Positions 21,480 through 25,160 of a stretch of 25,160 nt of DNA are shown one piece after another (position 1 is the stretch's first letter; the number at the start of each line of letters is the position of its first letter). Origin of the DNA: Bacillota bacterium (GTDB lineage Bacteria; Bacillota; Clostridia; Acetivibrionales; DSM-1351); assembly GCA_023412275.1 (NCBI GenBank), contig JAEYNY010000041.1, forward strand, positions 1 to 25,160, given 5' to 3'. Both the position numbers and the translations under genes were made by a program. Below the pieces are notes generated by a model. It saw only the letters and a program-made list of their open reading frames with translations, was not told where the DNA came from and ran no database searches.

Positions 21480-23891
21480 TTATCTCTTTATTTTTCTTTT
21501 TCCTCCGGATGATACTGTTTCGGCAAATCTTCTCAATTTTTCACTTACCAGGTAATTAATGGTATCACTTTTATATTCTCCATTCTTACCTTTTTCACCT
21601 GCTTTTTTACATGTCAATATTTCGATTCCCTGATCAATGGTTTCAACAGGGTATATATGAAATAGTTTTTTCTTTACTGCATCTATTACTTCATCCTTTA
21701 AAACAAGATTTTTTACATTCTGGCATGGTATTATTACCCCATGCTCGCCTGTCAAGCCTCTTAGTTTGCACAGTTCAAAAAACCCCTCTATTTTATATCT
21801 TACACCACCTACAGGCTGTATCTCGCCTTTCTGATTAACAGACCCGGTTACTGCTATTGATTGCTTTATGGGTACTTCCGCCAAACTGGATAATATTGCG
21901 TATAACTCAGCACTTGATGCACTGTCGCCGTCAACTCCTCCATACATTTGCTCAAAGCAAAGGCTGGCCGTAAGTGAAAGGGGAAATTCCTGGGCATATT
22001 TTTGGCCTATATATCCGCTTAATATGAGAACGCCCTTACTGTGAGAGGTTCCGCTTAAATCAACTTCCCTTTCAACGTTGACAATTCCACTTTCTCCAAT
22101 GTAGGTTGACGCAGTTATTCTGGAAGGCTTTCCAAAGGAGTAATCTCCCATATCCATTACCGTAAGTCCGTTAATCTGCCCAATTTCAATGCCTTCGGTG
22201 TCAACCATTATTGTTCCCTCATTGAGCATTTCCAAAAGCTTTTTATCCAAACGGTCACATCTGTAAGCTTTCTCTGAAATAGCCTGTTGAACATGCTTTG
22301 CTTTTACAAGCTTTGCCCCGTCATCCTCTGCCCACATACATGATTCACAAAGTATTTCAACTATTTCGTTAAACCTTGTAGACAACTTGTTTTTATCCTC
22401 TACCAGCCCTGAAGCATACTCAACTACCTTGGCTACACCTGATTTATCAAAATGAATTGTATTTTCTTTTTTGCAGAAGCCACTTATGAATTGGGCCAGT
22501 TTTAATATATTTTCATCGTTTCTATCCATTTCCTCATCAAAGTCCACTTTGACTTTAAATAGCTTTCTGAAATCCTCCTCGTATTCATACAGCAACTCGT
22601 AAATGGTTGTGCTTCCAACCAATATTACCTTCAAATCTACAGGTATGGGTTGTGGTTTTATTGCAGTAACAGCCACTACACCTGTTTGATCCTTCATATT
22701 CTCTATTATTATTTTCTTTGTTTTCAGTACTCTGTTTATAGCTTCATATGCCTGTGGATTGCTAAGAACATCCTTTGCTTGTAATATGAGAAATCCTCCG
22801 TTTGCAATATGAAATAATCCGGGCTTTATTTTTGTATAGTCCGTTGATACAGAACCAAATTCATTTTCGTATTCAATTTTTCCTATGAGGTTGGAATATG
22901 TAGGATTGGAATCCAGAATTACCGGAGCTCCTTTTAGGGTGCTATTATCAACCAAAACATTTACCTTATATTTTGTAACGGATGTTTCCGGTTTTTGCAT
23001 CCAAGGAATAACCAGCTGTTGCTGCTCTTCAGAAACTTCTTCTTCCTTGAAGTCGTCCAGATTATCAAGAATGTCCTTCTGCACATCTTCAAGATACTTT
23101 TGTATTACTTCAAACTTTTTGTATTTTTCCTTTAAATCATCTATATGTACGCCCAGTGCCAGTAAAGCTATTTTATTTTCCCATTCCGACACTTTCTTCT
23201 CTGTTTCCTTGTCGTTGTTTTTCAGCTTTCTTATTATATCCAGAGTTTCCTGCTGAAGTATATTCGTTTTTTGGTTTATCTCATCTTTAGTTTCCTCATC
23301 AAGACTGCTGAATTCTTCCTCGCTGATGGTTCTACCTTCTATGATGGGCAGAAAGTAAATCCCGGAGCTGCCTGTATTAACCTTGAAACCATGCTCTTCA
23401 GCATCTTTGCTCAGTTTATCAAGTAGCTCTTCTTTCTTGTCCTCGTACTCATCCATTATTTCTGATTTTTCTTTTTCATACTGATCATTGTCAAATGCAT
23501 TGACTATTTCCTGTTTTATTATTTTTGTGAACTCTTCCATGTCGTGCTGAAACTGCTTTCCGGTTCCGGCAGGAAGGTTTATAGCCAATGGCTGATTGGG
23601 CTGACTGAAATTGTAGATATAGCACCAATCATCGGGTATTTTCTGATTTGCTGCAGTTTCATTCAATATTTGTCTGGCAAAACTTGTTTTTCCTGTTCCC
23701 GTAGGCCCCGACATATATATATTGTAGCCTCTCATTTTCATCTTGAGACCGAATTTCATAGCCTTTGAAGCTCTTTCCTGGCCTATAATGCCTTCATAGG
23801 TTTCTAACTGTGATGTGCTCTTAAATGGTAATGATTCAAGTTTACATCTGTTGTCAAGATCTTGATATGAAAGCTCTTTTAGCTTTGACAT
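21480..23891 (-). CDS. Lon-family AAA+ protease, LonB-2/AAA_32 type
   Basis: The 803-residue protein is a Lon-type protease of the family that includes E. coli YcbZ. It has Walker A GPTGTGKT at 62-69, a charged coiled-coil insertion at about 115-290, the second AAA part with NGGFLILQAKD at 364-374 (no DE pair where a Walker B would be), a helical lid, and a protease domain with catalytic S657 in GDSASSAEL and K700 in GGVRYKIEGFF. I chose the ATG at 23891 because GGAGG lies 7-8 bases before it; a start further upstream would nearly reach rimI and has no such site. It follows rimI by 44 bp and runs toward the sigma operon with no terminator between. Confidence 0.93.
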   Translation of the reverse strand: MSKLKELSYQDLDNRCKLESLPFKSTSQLETYEGIIGQERASKAMKFGLKMKMRGYNIYMSGPTGTGKTSFARQILNETAANQKIPDDWCYIYNFSQPNQPLAINLPAGTGKQFQHDMEEFTKIIKQEIVNAFDNDQYEKEKSEIMDEYEDKKEELLDKLSKDAEEHGFKVNTGSSGIYFLPIIEGRTISEEEFSSLDEETKDEINQKTNILQQETLDIIRKLKNNDKETEKKVSEWENKIALLALGVHIDDLKEKYKKFEVIQKYLEDVQKDILDNLDDFKEEEVSEEQQQLVIPWMQKPETSVTKYKVNVLVDNSTLKGAPVILDSNPTYSNLIGKIEYENEFGSVSTDYTKIKPGLFHIANGGFLILQAKDVLSNPQAYEAINRVLKTKKIIIENMKDQTGVVAVTAIKPQPIPVDLKVILVGSTTIYELLYEYEEDFRKLFKVKVDFDEEMDRNDENILKLAQFISGFCKKENTIHFDKSGVAKVVEYASGLVEDKNKLSTRFNEIVEILCESCMWAEDDGAKLVKAKHVQQAISEKAYRCDRLDKKLLEMLNEGTIMVDTEGIEIGQINGLTVMDMGDYSFGKPSRITASTYIGESGIVNVEREVDLSGTSHSKGVLILSGYIGQKYAQEFPLSLTASLCFEQMYGGVDGDSASSAELYAILSSLAEVPIKQSIAVTGSVNQKGEIQPVGGVRYKIEGFFELCKLRGLTGEHGVIIPCQNVKNLVLKDEVIDAVKKKLFHIYPVETIDQGIEILTCKKAGEKGKNGEYKSDTINYLVSEKLRRFAETVSSGGKRKIKR

Positions 23892-23935
23892 GTTTACCCT
23901 CCGCTTTACATTTTTTATGTTTGAAGCTGATATTT

Positions 23936-24388
23936 CTAGATACCGTGTTTCCACATTATCAGTGCATCCTCTCCGGTATCGGAATAATAACCTTTACGAA
24001 TGCCCTCCGGTTTAAAACCATATTTACTGTACAGACTTTGGGCTGCAGCATTGCTTTTCCGAACCTCAAGGGTAAGGCTTTTTACCCCTTTTTCCTCCGA
24101 TGTTTCAAGCATTTTCTCTATTATGTCCGAGGCTGCTCCACAACGGCGGAATTCAGGGTGTACAGCAATATTGGTTATGTGGCCCTCATCGAATATTTTC
24201 CACATACCTCCATATCCGATAACCTGTTCATTACATAACGCTACAAAATATATGGCCATATCATTAGTAGTTATCTCATCCACAAAAGCCTGTCTTGACC
24301 AGGGTATTTTGAAACTGAGATTTTCTACAACCATCACTCCGTCTATATGGTCAGCTTTCATTTTCTTTATTTCAAATTTGTTAATCAT
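23936..24388 (-). CDS. rimI: Ribosomal-protein-alanine N-acetyltransferase RimI
   Basis: A GNAT-fold acetyltransferase of 150 residues; RimI acetylates the N-terminal Ala of ribosomal protein S18 in E. coli. The acetyl-CoA loop is RRCGAA at 81-86 after IAVHPEF, with catalytic E108 in LEVR and Y120 in SLYSKYGF. The start overlaps the end of tsaB by 8 bp, so it is translated with it. tsaB-rimI linkage is very common and supports the name, though substrate range in clostridia may differ. Confidence 0.94.
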   Translation of the reverse strand: MINKFEIKKMKADHIDGVMVVENLSFKIPWSRQAFVDEITTNDMAIYFVALCNEQVIGYGGMWKIFDEGHITNIAVHPEFRRCGAASDIIEKMLETSEEKGVKSLTLEVRKSNAAAQSLYSKYGFKPEGIRKGYYSDTGEDALIMWKHGI

Positions 24389-25094
24389 CTGATTTTACCT
24401 TTTGATTCTCTCTTTCTCGTTCAGCCTGGGATTTTCTCAGATAAAAAGGTACCATATCATAGCAGCTTTCCAGTTTTCCTTCGCTATAGGCCTTCCCCGC
24501 AAGTATGGCTACTGATGATGCCTTTGCCAATGCTGTGCCGGGAGGTGCAATTTTTACTCTATTACCAAGTTCACTTACAAAGTAGTCCCTGTGCATATTG
24601 CAGGCATCTCCCTGAAAGACTGCTTCCCCTTCCATATCCCTTAATATTTCGGCCAATTCTGTAACTGGTATTCCCATGTAGTCGGTAAGCCTTTCAAGTT
24701 TATTCCCTATAAATCTATATATGGCGGTAAAGACCTGATTGTTACGTGCATCTATCATGGGACAAATAAGATTTTCTGCAAATGGGATATTATATGCCAG
24801 TGCATCAAGGGTGTGTACACTTATTACAGGCTTTTCTGCTGCAAATGCCATTGCTTTTACTGTTGTAACTCCTATTCTAAGTCCTGTAAAGGAACCCGGC
24901 CCTATTGACGCAGAAAAGGCATCCATATCACTTACAGTCAATCCCGCTGTTTCCATAAGGTGCTGTACCATAGGCATAAGCCTTTGGGAATGTGTTTTTC
25001 CCCGGTTGCAGTTATATTCTCCTATTATTATATCGTCTTCTAATATTGCAGCTGACGCAACATTTGTTGAAGTGTCCACAGCAAGTATTCTCAT
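24381..25094 (-). CDS. tsaB: TsaB, subunit of the t6A tRNA modification complex
   Basis: TsaB is the non-catalytic partner that dimerises with TsaD and is needed for t6A formation. The 237-residue protein has the ASKHA start ILAVDTST at 3-10, GKTHSQRLMPMV at 32-43 and the conserved GPGSFTGLRIGV at 66-77. It lacks the HHxxGH metal site of TsaD. GGAGG lies 6 bases before the ATG. It starts 12 bp after tsaE and overlaps rimI. Confidence 0.96.
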   Translation of the reverse strand: MRILAVDTSTNVASAAILEDDIIIGEYNCNRGKTHSQRLMPMVQHLMETAGLTVSDMDAFSASIGPGSFTGLRIGVTTVKAMAFAAEKPVISVHTLDALAYNIPFAENLICPMIDARNNQVFTAIYRFIGNKLERLTDYMGIPVTELAEILRDMEGEAVFQGDACNMHRDYFVSELGNRVKIAPPGTALAKASSVAILAGKAYSEGKLESCYDMVPFYLRKSQAERERENQKVKSDD

Positions 25095-25106
25095 ATTAGC
25101 CTCCGC

Positions 25107-25160
25107 TTAAATCCTGTAGTCGGAATACCGACTGCCGATAAATTCTATTGTTATTTCTCT
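25107..25160 (-). CDS. tsaE: TsaE, t6A ATPase, C-terminal 17 codons only (cut by window end)
   Basis: An open minus-strand frame enters from the window edge and reads REITIEFIGSRYSDYRI before TAA. This fits the usual end of TsaE (a basic strand, then G-x-R-Y-x-x-L/Y). Position 12 bp before tsaB is the standard tsaE place. No Walker motif is in view, so the name relies on the tail and the context. Confidence 0.75.
   Translation of the reverse strand, partial: REITIEFIGSRYSDYRI

Noticed and set aside
1..25160. CRISPR arrays, insertion sequences, tRNA or rRNA genes
   Set aside because: No regularly spaced direct repeats, transposase motifs or tRNA/rRNA sequences were seen, apart from the partial tmRNA.

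Overview
The window reads as a low-GC Gram-positive (Clostridia) chromosome segment. Protein styles, strong GGAGG ribosome binding sites, the tig-clpP-clpX-lonB order, the BceRS-AB module and the smpB-ssrA linkage all point to Firmicutes. A cellulolytic Ruminiclostridium-type clostridium is my best guess, but that is inference from protein flavour and not proven here. Almost everything is coded on the minus strand, except a plus-strand pair at 2.4-3.6 kb and the BceRS-AB block at 6.3-10.8 kb.

Layout. Positions 1-99 hold the 5' end of tmRNA (ssrA, cut by the window edge), followed upstream by smpB. Then come a PHP-domain phosphoesterase and a DUF402 protein (minus), a divergent small cysteine-rich protein and a leaderless lytic transglycosylase (plus). 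Between the convergent transglycosylase and tsaD lies a gene-free 270 bp stretch with a dense same-orientation cluster of DnaA boxes. Next are tsaD, an orphan phage-type holin with its own strong terminator, and a secreted staphylococcal-type nuclease. The plus-strand block at 6.3-10.8 kb is a complete peptide-antibiotic sensing and detoxification module: response regulator, intramembrane-sensing kinase, ABC ATPase and large-loop permease.

From 10.9 to 16.0 kb the classic protein quality-control cluster runs leftward: trigger factor, ClpP, ClpX and LonB. From 16.3 to 19.3 kb are a metallophosphoesterase, UvrC (TTG start) and an HPr-like protein that has lost the PTS histidine but kept Ser46. 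From 19.3 to 21.4 kb are an ECF sigma factor, its zinc-type anti-sigma factor and a bactofilin-like membrane protein, translationally coupled by 4-bp overlaps. From 21.5 kb to the end are a second Lon-type protease (AAA_32/LonB-2 type), rimI, tsaB and the last 17 codons of tsaE.

How the genes work together. smpB/ssrA, ClpXP, trigger factor and two Lon-type proteases make this a protein quality-control neighbourhood: tmRNA-tagged proteins are normally ClpXP substrates. TsaD, TsaB and TsaE together make the t6A tRNA modification, but here tsaD is split from tsaE-tsaB-rimI by about 20 kb. The most unusual items are the DnaA-box cluster far from any dnaA gene, the Crh-like HPr with Asp at position 15, and the sigma/anti-sigma/bactofilin operon. 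No insertion sequence, CRISPR array, tRNA or rRNA was seen.
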